Assembly: GCA_963920575.1 (NCBI GenBank)
Contig: OY986975.1
Coordinates: 3,707,961-3,771,960, forward strand
Direction: 5' to 3'
Origin: Narthecium ossifragum
Lineage: Eukaryota; Streptophyta; Magnoliopsida; Dioscoreales; Nartheciaceae
Length of the DNA stretch: 64,000 nt
Shown here: positions 11,447-22,982 of the stretch, in pieces
Position numbering within the stretch: position 1 is the first letter of the stretch
Layout: the number at the start of each line of letters is the position of its first letter
Translations under genes and position numbers: made by a program
The notes under the pieces: generated by a model
Seen by the model: only the letters and a program-made list of their open reading frames with translations
Databases searched by the model: none
What the model was told of the DNA's origin: nothing

Positions 11447-13359
11447 TCATCGATCAAACTAGAAGAACAAATAAAAGTACCAAAGCAAGAGGGTAGACAA
11501 TAAGTTTTTCTTCTTCTTTTTTTCCTTTTCTTTTGTTAAAAGATAAGTCTTGTTTGTAACAAACCAGCAGTGGTAAGATAATGGTAGCAGTATCCAAGTT
11601 CCTACCTAATATCACAGGTGCCCAAGTCAAAATGCATGGTTGTGCCAAAGCGAACTGATCAAGAAATTTGGATTTCCTTTCCAACAGACAAATCATTTTT
11701 TTTAATTGAATTGAGTCAGCAATAAGGAAGGATCCAACACTAAACTTATAGAAGCAAACAAGGCAATCATGTGTTGTCCGGAAGATATCTTTATATTCAA
11801 TAAAAAGATGGAAAAATATCTTCCAACTTAAAAACGAATTAGATTCTTACTAAAATGATTCAACACATCATTTCAAAAAACCAGGTCTTATTCCATATCT
11901 TTTGGATGTCTTGTTCATACTCTTGTTATTTCTCAATATTTCGATAAACTTTATTGTTCATATTATCAGCTTTATAGATAGAATGCTAATTTGGCTATCC
12001 AAAAAATAAGATGCAACAAGTGCTTTGAACAGATCAAAACGTGCATGATTTTTATACAAGATCGCAAAAACAATAAACAATTAACATGAGACTATGATAG
12101 GATCCATAGACTCATTTCATCCATGTGAATTTCCTTCAACTCAACATAAAGCATCTCGTAACATATACAAGGCAAGTTTGGATCCAGACAACAACTAGCA
12201 CAAAAACTAGGAAACCTGTGCAAACACTTGGACCATTAGCAAAAGGAAATGTTACACGTGTAGCTTGGATAAATGGAAAATCAACCTACTGATGATTACA
12301 ACCAAGTTCACTTGTTAGTTATTTTCCCTACATCGCATTTCAAGTCTATCAAACGAATTAAGATATACAACAACACTTCTAGTGTTATAATTACCGAGTT
12401 CATGGTTTTAGCTTGATCATAAAGTGAAAATTCCTAACAAAATCAAGGATTACAACCTGGCAAGAATCCAGGGGGTAGCAGCACAATGGCATGCATCACA
12501 AAAACTACATATACAATATCTACAAGAACTATCATCATTCAAACCAGCTTGCTTAAGAGAAGATCAGCACACCCGAAAGGAACGGCTACTCCTTTGGGAT
12601 ATCCACCGGCACGCACCCATGACCTTGAGGGTTGAGACCTAAGGTCGAATCCACATCCAGCGAATTTCCCAGTTATGGGTCATATGCTATCTCCTACGGA
12701 GTGACCCTTGCAGTGGTGTTAATTTACATTTCTACTTCACTATACCAATGATGAGAATAGATGCATTCTAGGTATGCTTGCGAAGCAATATTCCATTGGC
12801 ACACATAGTCATATTTCACTAAATAAATAAGTTGGAACCACAACAAATTTGGAGAATATCACACCTGTGATAGTAAACGTGCAATTCCCAAGAGCCATTC
12901 CTTGTAATTGTACTTCCCGCCGGGATACTTTTTCTTAAGTCTACAAAACCAAAGAACTTATTGAAAATATATAAGACGCATCTTGGTAACGAACCCTACA
13001 ACCATCATTGTGAACATGTATACAAAAAACATTACCTTTTAGAAATATGCGCCTTCTCAGCAGGTTTCCTACCTTCGATGATCGGAAAGACGGTGTTTAA
13101 GAGCTCCCCGAGCCCCGCGAACTCCAGGAGCCTCACATCCCTCCTCACCTGCAACTCCAAATCGAACTTCATAGAAACATCGACTTATCGACATATAAAC
13201 TAAACTTAAAAGAAAAAAATCGAACAAGATAGAAGAAATCGATGCAATTTGTGACCTTCAGGAGGGCTTGGAAGTAGGGGCTATGGCAGTGCTGGTTCTT
13301 GTTCTTGTAGACGACCCTGTCAAGTACTGCGGACTCATCATGGAGCTGGCCGAGGAGTG
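11447..13359 (-). pseudogene. NEPRO-like 5' fragment, copy 3 (truncated in exon 1)
   Basis: Starts within the intron 3 equivalent (ATCGATCAAACTAGAAGAAC, matching about 5675 in the intact gene). It includes exon 3 (12940-12865), exon 2 (13148-13036) and exon 1 from 13256, and stops abruptly inside exon 1 at 13359, where LTR sequence begins. The start codon and promoter are lost. It carries about 550 bp (11520-12115) that copy 5 also has but the intact gene lacks. Confidence 0.85.
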
Positions 13360-13828
13360 CCTCACCCTACCTGGGCTGCATCGGTGATGCTGGTCGATGC
13401 AGTTCCTTCTTTCAGGTGTTTTTCTAGAAGATGGCGAGATATTTCGTGGGGATCGAGGACTTGGAGCTTCGATGAGTTCTTCTACAGTTAATGTATAATT
13501 TTAATCAATGATGTACAAATTGATGTATAATCTGATGTATCCAAGATCAGAATTGTATAAATATTTATTCAGTTGTATTTGAGAAATGTCGTAATATTCT
13601 TTAATGTAGATGTTGAGGAATGTAATGATGTTGAAGTTTTAAAATTGTAAACTGTACTGGTTTCTTGTGTTATATTTATAAAGGAGATTCTGTTGAAATT
13701 TTTTGAACTTGAGGACTAAATTGTTTAAAATCATAGCTGTTATATACTTGTGCACCAATTGATGATATAAATAGGTTTAGGTGGCTCACGTCTCGATCTG
13801 AATGGGTTTTTTGGGTTGGGGCGTGACA
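13360..13828 (+). mobile_element. 3' part of an LTR, family TGTGAGGAC...GACA
   Basis: Begins mid-element against NEPRO-like exon 1 and ends at GGTTGGGGCGTGACA (13828), the 3' terminus of the LTR family described at 13921-18462. It contains the typical CTACCTGGGCTGCAT region. The 5' part is missing, so this is a truncated LTR, perhaps the junction of a deletion. Confidence 0.6.
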
Positions 13829-14689
13829 GTTATTCAAGGGGAACGTTGGAGAGTAGTTGGAGGCGAAGGAAAGAGGAGAATCTTCATCTCTATGGCCGAG
13901 TAAATCTTCATGGCATGGCGTGTGAGGACCTGCCCCTCTTTCCCCTTTTGGCTTGTGTTGACCCCAAGGGCAATTTGGGAAATTGCGCCTTGGCGGTCGT
14001 TTCACACTGGGTGTGCACACACAGACCTTGTTTGATGTTTGTGTTTGTTAGAAAGGTTAGGTGGGACCTAGTTTGGGAATTCTGGGCTTGGGCCCGTTTT
14101 CCAGCCCAAGGTTGCACTTCTGGGCAGGGAGGATCAATCCTTGGGTCGTGGAGGATCGATCCTGCCTGTGCCTGGAAGTCTTTGTCGGTGGCTTTCGAAG
14201 GACGGCCACCGCGGTGGCCGTCGCTTCCCCTGTCAGGGGAGGGAAGACTTTCCCTCCCCTCCCCCAGCTTTTCCCCGCATTCGCCGGCTTTCCCCCGGCC
14301 TTACCCCCTTCCCTTCCTCCTTCCTTTCTTCTTCTTCCTTCTTCTTCCCCGCGAGAGCTTTGCTTCCCCTGTTCCGGCCGCCCCTTTTCCTCCTCCGTTC
14401 TCCCTCCTCCGGCCACCGTTCTCGGAGTTTGAAGGCTCGTTGGAACCGTGACGGCGTGAGGAAGATCCTTGGCTAGGCTTCGTGGATCGAAGCTGCTCTG
14501 AGGAGGTAGGGATCCCACTCAAACCCCGGCTAGCTTTGAAGGTCTAAAATCCGGTTTTGTTTTCTTAATTTATCTCCTTGTGGAGTTGTTGTTTCCCCGT
14601 TTTGAGGCCTTGAGTAGCCTCGTGGTACTCAGATTTACCAACCCACCAAATTTGGTGTGGTTTGGTTGTGTCTTCCGGCGGTTCTCCGG

Positions 14690-15015
14690 CCGGAAGCACG
14701 CCGGAACCCATCAGGATCGATCCTCCTGGGAGGAAAGATCGGTCCTCTGATGTTGGCTTGCTGCGCCCAGCACATGATCGATCTTCTTATGGGAGGAGAT
14801 CGATCATGGGGCCTGGGTAAGCATGGTTACCCTTCGTCTCGAGAATGATCGATCTTTCTGGGAGGAAGGATCGATCTTCCTTGGTGCGACTGGAAGGGTG
14901 CCCTCTGTCACCAAAAAGATCAATCTTCCTGGGAGGAATAATCGATCTTCTTTGGCTCGACAGTGAGAGAAGCTCACTGTTGCTTGGATGATCGATCCTT
15001 CCCTTGGTGATGATC
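14690..15015. repeat. GATCGATC palindrome cluster in LTR
   Basis: Many copies of the short palindromes AGATCGATCT, GGATCGATCC and close variants occur within about 325 bp, often paired around TTCCTGGGAGGAA. Spacing is irregular. The homologous cluster occurs antisense at about 54,480-54,790. Confidence 0.8.
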
Positions 15016-15156
15016 GATCCTTCAGTAGCAGAGAGGGTTTTCAAGAGTTTTGCCCGCGGGGCTTCGCATGTATGTGGTTTTTACGATTTTACCCTCGGGG
15101 TTTATCCTGTAATGAATTGTGCATGAATGCTTATCGCTTTGTGGTTGAACCGAGAG

Positions 15157-17523
15157 TGTCGCGCCCCGACCCGCGAAAGCCCAACCGGGCCGGGCGACGC
15201 GAACCGGAACCTAACCAACGCGGAAAAAGAACGACGAGGGTTCCCTCTAACCTATTGGTCTCCCTAACAGTTCACCAAAAGCATCCCCAAAATAAAGATA
15301 CAATATTATATTCAAGCCTCGAACCACAGATTAAGAACTCAAGTGTTAATATACAAATCCTCGGAGAGGGGAAGATTCAAAATACATCATCACTCCCGTA
15401 GGAAACTATCTAACATAGGTATAAAAGCAAGAAACGATCACCACCTCTCAAATACCACCAGGCGCCGCCGCATCGCCGACCAACTGCCCGGTAGGGGCCA
15501 TAGAAGAGGAACTGACGCCTGCACCTGCAAAACGCAGCCCCGGGTAGGTGTGAGCACTAAGCTCAGTAGGGATCTACACTACGACACACAGAAGGAAGAG
15601 GGAAACGCAACAGTGTCGCCCTCAAGTAGGATCTGGGTGTATACATGGGTCCCATAACCCCACCGCGTGTCCCTGGTGCCCAGGAGCAGCACTCAGTAGC
15701 AGGAACAACACTGGCGACAGCGTCTGCAGGAACCCGACACTGCAAGGTCAGCACACTGGGACACCGGCTACACCTCAACATCCGACTCAAGGCCGACACG
15801 ACCTCTACAATCATCAAACATCATGTGTACCAGTCCTCTAAGCCTATCATAAGATTCGACTGGACACCACAATTCAACCGAGTCCTAACAGCCCAACCCC
15901 GGTCCTAGGGCTAAGTCCGAGCTTCCAGCCTCGGGACGGCGACCCAAGGATCACCCACGCCCTAACCAATGCAACTAATGCATAATTCAACAATGCATGC
16001 TATGACATACACAGACAGGAGATAGGCATGCAACAGTATGGCAAACATCATATAAGTCAGCCGGATCGCTGCAGCGGTACTACCGACCGCTGCCAGCCGA
16101 TTCGCAACGGGTCCCGGCTTTACGACGGTACCACGACCGTCGACCGCAGACTCCTGCAACGGGAAGCAACCCCGAAAACCGCTGATGAACAGTAGAAATA
16201 TAATATTATAATTCGACATATAATATTATATTTAAAAACACCAAATGTTCTCTACTAGAGGCTATTTGATCTGGTCGATCCGATGTCCAAACAATGTCGG
16301 ATTCAAGATCCAACTTAGCCACCAGTAGAGCTACATGTATGGATCAACATATCTAAAATCCAGAATCATCCAACGGTTGGATTAACGGGAAAACGCTAAT
16401 GAAAACCACTAATCAAAACTAACTTTCTAATTAATTTCTGCAACGCAGCCCTCTAGAAAACAATTCATAAGAAATTGTAGAAAAATCGGAAAAATACGAA
16501 ACAAGATGGAATGGAAAGCTAACGAAGAGATTTACAACTCTTATGTTTAGCAAAAGCCAAGATCATGTACTCGCCGGCTGAAAAACGCGCCTCAAGCCGG
16601 CTGTTTCTCAAGAACAGCAGAAAAACAGAGAATCCGAGCTTAATCATGTAATAAACATACTCAAAACTCAACTGATCAACATGAAACTCAAATCATTTAT
16701 TCTAATAGGTAAGAAGCATCTACAAACATGAGGATCAACAGATCCAACGGTTGGATCACGCGAAACCCATTGAAGAACACATGTAGGTAGAAGAACCTAC
16801 CCAACAGCGCATTCCCGGTTGATCCCTCGCAAACCAGCCACCAACACGACCTCAAACCACCTCAGCAACCTTCCTCTCGTCTCCACGAATCCAACAAGCT
16901 TTAGAACACCCAATTTGGTGGTCGGAGGAGGGAGAACGGCGAAGAAGAAGCTCGCCGGCGGAGAAGAGAAGAAGCAGAGCACCGCGGGAAAAGAAAGGAA
17001 GAAGGAAGAAGAAGAGAAGAGAAGAGAAGGGAAGAAGAAGAAGGGAAGGCTCGGGGGAAAGCCAGGAAAGCCGGAGGAAAGCCTGGGGGAGGGGAGGGAA
17101 AGTCCTCCCTCCCCTGACAGGGGAAAACGACGGTCGGCTTCGTCATCGCGGAAGAGAAGAAAAGCCACCGACTGTTTGATCACGAGTCCGATCGATCGCT
17201 CCTACGAGCGATCGATCGCTCCCGAGCCGCAAACAGCCCCAAAACCTTCTGCACTAAGCGATCGATCTCCAAAGCATGTCAGACCGATCTGGCTAGCAAG
17301 GCCAGATCGATCTCCTTCGCCCAGAAAGACAAACTTGGGCTAAAACACAAGCCCAAGCTCAGATCTTCCGATCTCGGGTTCACCTAGCCATTCTAACAAA
17401 CACGAACACAGACAAGGTCAGTGTGTGCACACGCGGGTGTGAAACAAACCAACAAGGCGCAATTTACCAAATTGCCCTTGCGGTCCACAGCGAGCCACAG
17501 GGGTAGAGGGGCATGTCCTCACA
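15157..17523 (-). mobile_element. Solo LTR of the same family, antisense, nested in 13921-18462
   Basis: On the plus strand it begins TGTCGCGCCCCGACCC and ends GGGGCATGTCCTCACA, the reverse complement of the family termini. A perfect 5-bp TSD GAGAG flanks it (15152-15156 and 17524-17528). Length is 2367 bp. It carries its own palindrome cluster (GCGATCGATC, AGATCGATCT) at about 17186-17320. Lack of any gag-pol sequence identifies it as a solo LTR. Confidence 0.9.
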
Positions 17524-18462
17524 GAGAGGGTGATGTCTCTCGGGGTGAGTAGAATAAATGGGCTGACGGTATGTCCTTACCGCTTTGTGGTGAACCGAGG
17601 GAGTCATGACCCTCGGGAGTGTTTAGTATAAATGGGCCGAAGGTGTGCCCTTGCTGTGTTGGTTGTTTACAGCTTTATCATACTTATCCTGCCATGTGTT
17701 CCTGTGCATTAGGCATGCTAGGGTAGGTTGGGTCGGTGTTGACTCTGCTGCTTAGAGTACCGAGTGATGGTAGTCTTAACCTCGGTTGTTCCGCCAAGTG
17801 CGGAGATCCCGCTTGGAGAAGGGGGTCCTACTGGTTGCGTCGTTCCCACCCTGCGTCAGGGAATGTCGGAGTTGCCCACCCCTGAGCAGTGGCGTTATCG
17901 GAGATACGCACCTAGGACAAGAACCCTTCGGGTTATTGACGGGATTTATGGGATCCTTGGCAAGCCTCGGTACTTGGCATCAGAGTTGGTTCGTTGGGTT
18001 TGCCTTCTTAGCGAGAGTGGTAAAGTAGGACCCTGCTGAGCTGTTGCTCATTCCTACCTGGACTGTGGTGTTTGCAGGTGCGGGTCCTCGTTCTCCTCCG
18101 GTGCTTCCCTGTCGCCCGTCCAGTGGTAGCGCGCCGGCACCTGACCATGTCTGAGGGTCAGGATGGGTTCGTTTGTGCGTTCGCGGAGACCCCGGTGGGT
18201 GGTGTAGCTTCTTTTTTTTTTGGGACTGTTGATCCCTTGTAGCTTGTTGTACTAGAACCCTGTTAACTCTTTTATTACCGTTTTGTAATAAATGTTAATA
18301 GCTGTTGTTTAGTACCCTTGCTTCCGCTTGTGACTGTTGGCAGCTGTTTCCGCCAGCTGGCCGTAGTCTCAACTGTTTCCGCCAGTTGAGGCTGTAGTTG
18401 TAGGCGTTCTTCCCCCCCTCGCGTCCCCGGCCCGGTTGCGCTCTGCGGGTCGGGGCGCGACA

Positions 18463-19414
18463 TGGCGGGCGGATGACTGAGTAAGGACGAGGCTTTTCTC
18501 TTCATCGCTGATTCATGTTTTGATCTTTAATATTTAAACTCTATAAATGTATTGGATCTTCACATATTGCTATGTGGTTGAACATTATTATAACTCTAGT
18601 CATGCTTCTTTTATGATATTGTGATCCCATAGTTATATCTTTTGTTCTCCTACCTAGTCTCGTGAAACCTTTACTATGCATTACTGGTAGTGACAGCTGG
18701 TATTGCATACTCTTAAGGTTATGATAATATAAGGTTAGGGCTTTGTCCCGTGAAACCTCTATTGCACGCTGCCTGTAGTGACAGCCGGTATTATGTATTC
18801 TTAAGTTCTGGTAGGATGGAGTTAGGGCTGCAACGAGGAAGACCCGATCATAGGAAGAGACACCCATATTCTGCTAGATTCATATTTCCATACCTTCCAG
18901 TCGAGGTGATGGGTATGTGAATCCCTCGACTAAGTATTGCATGTACCATCGATAAGAAAAGAACCCAAATCTGAGCGAGGGATTCCCAAATCCTAGCCTC
19001 CTCCAAATCCTGATTTCATTTATTCACCTCGCATCACCATTAAATCTTTGATCTAACTCTCTTAACTCTTACGCCCTTGATCATTTTCGATATATTGTTA
19101 TCTGTGTTTCTGGATCTTTTCTGCTTGTCTCTCTGTGGGATTGACCTCTCTTATGTTGTATTGGACCGCAGTCGCTGTGTGAGACATATTTGAGCGACAT
19201 CATTCCGTAACCGCGCTATAATCGCTTCCCCACGTTCTGTTCTTTGGTCGATAAGGACATCATGATCGCACATGGCCGATGATCCTTCATTGCACACATC
19301 CTGATCACGCTTGGTCGTTAATGTTTCCCTACATGCATTACAATCATCTTTGGCCGCTGACTCTTCCATGCATGTATCTCAATCGCACTTGGCCGATGAC
19401 TCTTCATTGCATAT
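18463..19414. repeat. Spacer with two small tandem repeat arrays
   Basis: Two diverged units of about 90 bp lie in tandem at about 18660-18840; both contain CGTGAAACCT, TAGTGACAGC and GTTAGGGCT. From about 19240 to 19414, units of about 39 bp recur, each with TTGGCCGATGAC-like and GCATNNATCTCAATCGCA-like segments. The second array continues after the solo LTR at 21,070. No gene is seen. Confidence 0.6.
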
Positions 19415-21069
19415 TGATGAGTCACATAATATGCATAATTCACCCATTTAACTTGGCTTTGTTAGCTCTCAAGCAATGCATTTCTAATCACTTTTCATGT
19501 TATTTCAGGTACAAGAGTTTCTAAAGAGAGTTGCATCGATTGCGGCTTAAAATAGCATAAATTGCACAAAATCTGTCATATTCGGATTGATCCAGACCCA
19601 GTCTGGATTGATCCAGACTCCGTTCGGATCGATCCAGAAAAGGTCTGGATCGATCCAAACCTATCTCGGATCGATCCACACCTATCTCGGATCGATCCAA
19701 ACCCATTCCAGAGACCAGTTTTCATCCTTTTACATTGGATCGATCCAGACTCAGTTCGGATCGATCCATAGACTTTTAGATCGATCCAAACCAGTCTGGA
19801 TTGATCCAAAACCCTTTTCCAGAGCCTCAATTTGCAGTTTTGCACATTGGATCGATCCTCGATCCAAACCGTTAGAAACTCCAAGATCTACATCTTGGAT
19901 CGATCCAAAACTATTTTGGATCGATCCAAGACCGGTTGACGGGTAAAAACGGATGGGTCGGATCTAATCCGAGGGTCCACGACTTGGGGCCTATAAATAG
20001 GGGGTTTTGCTCTCTTTTGGGGATCCTTTTTCTCTCTCTTTCCTAGCCTTCCTCTCTCCTCTAGCTCTTGAGATTTCTCCTCTAATTCTTAAGGATTTAG
20101 GGCTCTATTGGTGGATTTTGATGGAGAAGATGGGTGAAGCCTCTCCCTCCATGGATCTCTCACCCAAGATGAGTAGCTAAGTCCCATCTCCTTAGGGATT
20201 CCTTGATGTCTTAGGGTTTGTTCTTAGATTTCTCTTTGTTTCTTGATGTAATGGCTCTCTTGAGATGAATTTGTATGAACTTACATTTAATTCTTTGTTT
20301 CTTTAATGAAACCCATTGTTGAATGTTTGGAATGATTTCTTTTGCAAGTGATTGTATGAAAATTAGATGCTTGCTAGGTGTTTGATTGAATTCCTCAAAG
20401 AGTAGGTTATGCTGGAACCATGGCCAACTTTGTGGGATTAATCCATGATCTTAGGATAGGATCTTGAGGTGCTAGAACCACCCCAAGCTATGACCATCCT
20501 ATTAACCATTCATGTCTTCGATGGTGATTTGGAGTGAGATATTAAACCCATCTTAACCCAATACGTTATTCATACAAAGCCTTGATTTCTTGCCAACAAT
20601 TTGACCTTAAGCCGACGATTGTTGAGTGATGATCGAATTAAAGCCTCGATCATGAATCTTTAACTTGTGATCCACGCGATGAGATGATCCTAACCCGACG
20701 TCCCATTAGCGGCGAGCGATACTAATCCTACGCTCGTCGATCCTCTATTGCCATCTCATTTAGGTGCCATTCATCTTGATTCATGGAGAAGACAATTAGA
20801 CCCTAATTCAGATTGGAATTCCCTAGGAATTCTTTCTTGATAAATTTCCGTCTTAATTGCTTTTAGAGTACTTTAATTAAAACAACTTTAGAACCAATCC
20901 AATTGTTTACAACTTTTGTAGAGATTATATCACATCTAGTAATTCGACCATCCAATTCTCCAAGGACTCGACCCATACTCCCATTTAACTACGTTGTAGT
21001 TAATTAGTAGTTTGGTAATTTGTTTTGCCCGCCTTTGATATAATTAACGACACATTTCAAGGCGCGTCA
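19415..21069 (+). mobile_element. Solo LTR, second family (TGATGAGTCAC...GCGTCA)
   Basis: A perfect 5-bp TSD CATAT (19410-19414 and 21070-21074) flanks a 1655-bp sequence starting TGATGAGTCAC and ending GGCGCGTCA. It contains a TATA-like CTATAAATAG at about 19991, a pyrimidine-rich leader, and near the 3' end a CAAGGACTCGACCC block. That block resembles the CTGTGGATCGAC module of the antisense solo LTR at 36,126-37,579. No internal region is present. It interrupts the roughly 39-bp tandem array, whose sequence resumes at 21,075. Confidence 0.85.
19583..19935. repeat. 21-bp-period array of GGATCGATCCA
   Basis: Successive units begin GGATTGATCC or GGATCGATCC and are 21 bp long, typically continuing AGACNCNGTCT or AAACCTATCTC. 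Five consecutive exact 21-bp steps are followed by a 27-bp break and further units. It sits in the 5' half of the solo LTR, upstream of its TATA-like motif. Confidence 0.85.
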
Positions 21070-21074
21070 CATAT

Positions 21075-21734
21075 ATCTCAATTGCATTTGGCCGATAATT
21101 TCTTCCTGCACATCAGATATTATGATCGACCAACTGAATTGGACGATTAGATCATAGATCAAGAAGTCATCGGTCATATATGCTAGGCATACGTGTCGAT
21201 TATTGATTGGTTAGCCATTATTTTGGCTAACATGACCTTTTAAATATCTCTAAAAACGTTTGATCTAATTACTCCCGTTCCTTCTCTGCTCTCGCCTGTC
21301 TCACGATCGTCGGCTAATGGATTGGTCCCTTGCTTGACTTTTGGATACCGTTCTTGCTCCTTGTTAGCCAATTTCTCTCGCTAGAGGAGGCCGCCGAATA
21401 AATAAAAAATTGATAACTATTATGCTGAGTATTTCATATAAAAATGATACAACTTGTAGAATATAAGCCAAATATGGTTTTTGTGATAATGACAATTGTC
21501 AGTAAACTGATTTTGTAGTCCATGTTGAGAAAGGAGAGCAACAGCTAATTAACTTGATGTCCATAATAATATCATACTAATATCTTTTAAATATCCATAA
21601 TATAGTATCATTCTTAAACAGTATCTAGAGGTGAAAAGTTGGTCGGCTTGGATGTCTCTTTGTTTTTTTTTGAATAACAACTAATTAATCAACTCCTCAA
21701 TATTATTTGTACCAACAACCTCAAGTATTATTCA
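21075..21734. other. AT-rich spacer, no gene seen
   Basis: After the end of the roughly 39-bp tandem array (about 21,115), no open frame, transposon end or array is convincing. Confidence 0.4.
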
Positions 21735-21950
21735 CGCCACCCCATCCGCTCGCTCATTAGCTTCACAAGGTATACGCAAGAAGCGCAAGCTTCGAAACTG
21801 TTCAATCCTCCACCAAATATCCTGCACCAATTAGTTGAATGTCATTGATGCTGGCATCCTACCCTCCACAAGGGCCACTGCAGCAGATGAGTCACTCTCG
21901 ATCACCAAAGTTTGTGCACCACGTCTCTAGCACTCCTGAAAAGTGGGCCG
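21735..21950 (-). pseudogene. RNase H-like (RVT_3 type) relic
   Basis: The minus strand reads GAQTLVIESDSSAAVALVEG, followed after a nonsense codon by LVQDIWWRIEQF and IPCEANERADGVA. These match the plant RNase H-like domain: the ESDS acidic motif, then the EANxxAD motif. Stop codons precede and interrupt it. Such domains come from LINE retroelements or RVT_3 domain genes. No reverse transcriptase adjoins, so it is an isolated, decayed fragment. Confidence 0.7.
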
Positions 21951-22982
21951 GCTTGGGATGTCAATTGGCAGGATTTGGTGGGCTCGTGTCGTGCCTCGCC
22001 CTGCCTATTAGTTAAACATGCTTGTGTCAGACTCGACCAGTGGCTCAAAAACTGAGCCAGGCGTAGTCTACAGGCCTGCCTGCACATGTGGTCACGGCCC
22101 AAACTAAGACATGACCAACGTCCCAGCACAAAGCCCGCAAACAATCATCGTCGACGGCGCCTGTGAGGACCCATCCCTCTAATCCTGGTCGATCGCCTGG
22201 GTCAAACCCGTGGCTCGTTTGCTTGTTTCGTGTCGAGCTCGTGATTCGGTGGATCGCCTTGGTTCTTTGGACCGTAAGGGCAATTTGATCAATTGCGCCT
22301 TGTCGGTTTGTTTCACACCCACGTGTGCACACACTGACCGTGTTTGTATTTATGTTTGCTTAGAATGGTTAGGTGGACCCGGGATCGAAAGATCCGGGCT
22401 TGGGCTTGTGTTCTAGCTCAAGTCTAGCTTTCTGCACTAAGATAATCGATCTTTCTTGCTAAAAAGATCGATCATTTGGTGCCAGAAAGTCTTCGTGCAT
22501 CGTCATGAAAGATCTATCTTCCTGGAGGGAAAGATCGATCATTCATAGGTCGGTTCGTCCGTCTATAAAACGGGCGCAACCCTCTTCCTTGAATCCCTTT
22601 TGAAATCCGCAGTTCTTGAGCTCAGATCCGGCTGGATTTTGAGAAGATTGAGGGCGGTTTTTGGCTCGGCAGCTTGGATTGAAGCTGCTCTAGTCTAGGT
22701 AGGGATCCTACCTACTTGCGTTTCCGGTTTTTGGAAGTTTTTGGTTTATTTTGTGATCTTTAGCTTAGATCTGTTAAAACGCATGTTGGTTTTAAATGCA
22801 AGTACCGGTTTGAACTCATAGTCCTTCGTACTACTAGATCCCAAGGTTTTGTGGGGTTGGTCATGCTGAGTCCGAGCATGATCGATCATCTGGTGGAGAT
22901 GACTGATCATTTCCCTTGGCTGGCTCGGATGAGGTGTCTGTCACGAGGATGATCGATATTCATGGGAGGAAGGATCGATCAT

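Larger units (their letters stand above)
13921..18462 (+). mobile_element. Solo LTR (family TGTGAGGAC...GCGACA), split by a nested LTR
   Basis: Starts TGTGAGGACC and ends GGGTCGGGGCGCGACA. It is flanked by a perfect 5-bp duplication TGGCG (13916-13920 and 18463-18467). After removing the nested LTR at 15157-17523 and its TSD it is about 2.17 kb, and no internal retroelement region adjoins, so it is a solo LTR. Order inside: conserved 5' block with AATTGCGCC, a pyrimidine-rich segment (about 14220-14430), a GATCGATC palindrome cluster (about 14690-15010), a GTGGTGAACCGAGGG block, and the 3' terminus. Superfamily is unresolved; Ty3/gypsy is plausible from length and termini. Short open frames in the GC/CT-rich part have no family signature. 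Confidence 0.85.

Noticed and set aside
13816..14520. Several overlapping open frames of 100-211 codons on both strands
   Set aside because: They lie in the pyrimidine-rich part of a solo LTR, recur in its relatives (about 16.8-17.3, 55.0-55.4 and 59.4-60.0 kb) and have low-complexity Pro/Ser/Arg translations.
14690..15015. CRISPR array or bacterial regulatory repeats for the GATCGATC clusters
   Set aside because: The spacing is irregular, spacers are similar to each other, no cas genes occur, and the context is plant LTR sequence.
19562..19946. Overlapping frames of about 70-120 codons rich in Asp, Pro, Ser and Ile over the 21-bp array
   Set aside because: A 21-bp period is divisible by three, so any repeat frame stays open automatically. 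The translation is a trivial repeat of IDP/GSIQ-type words.
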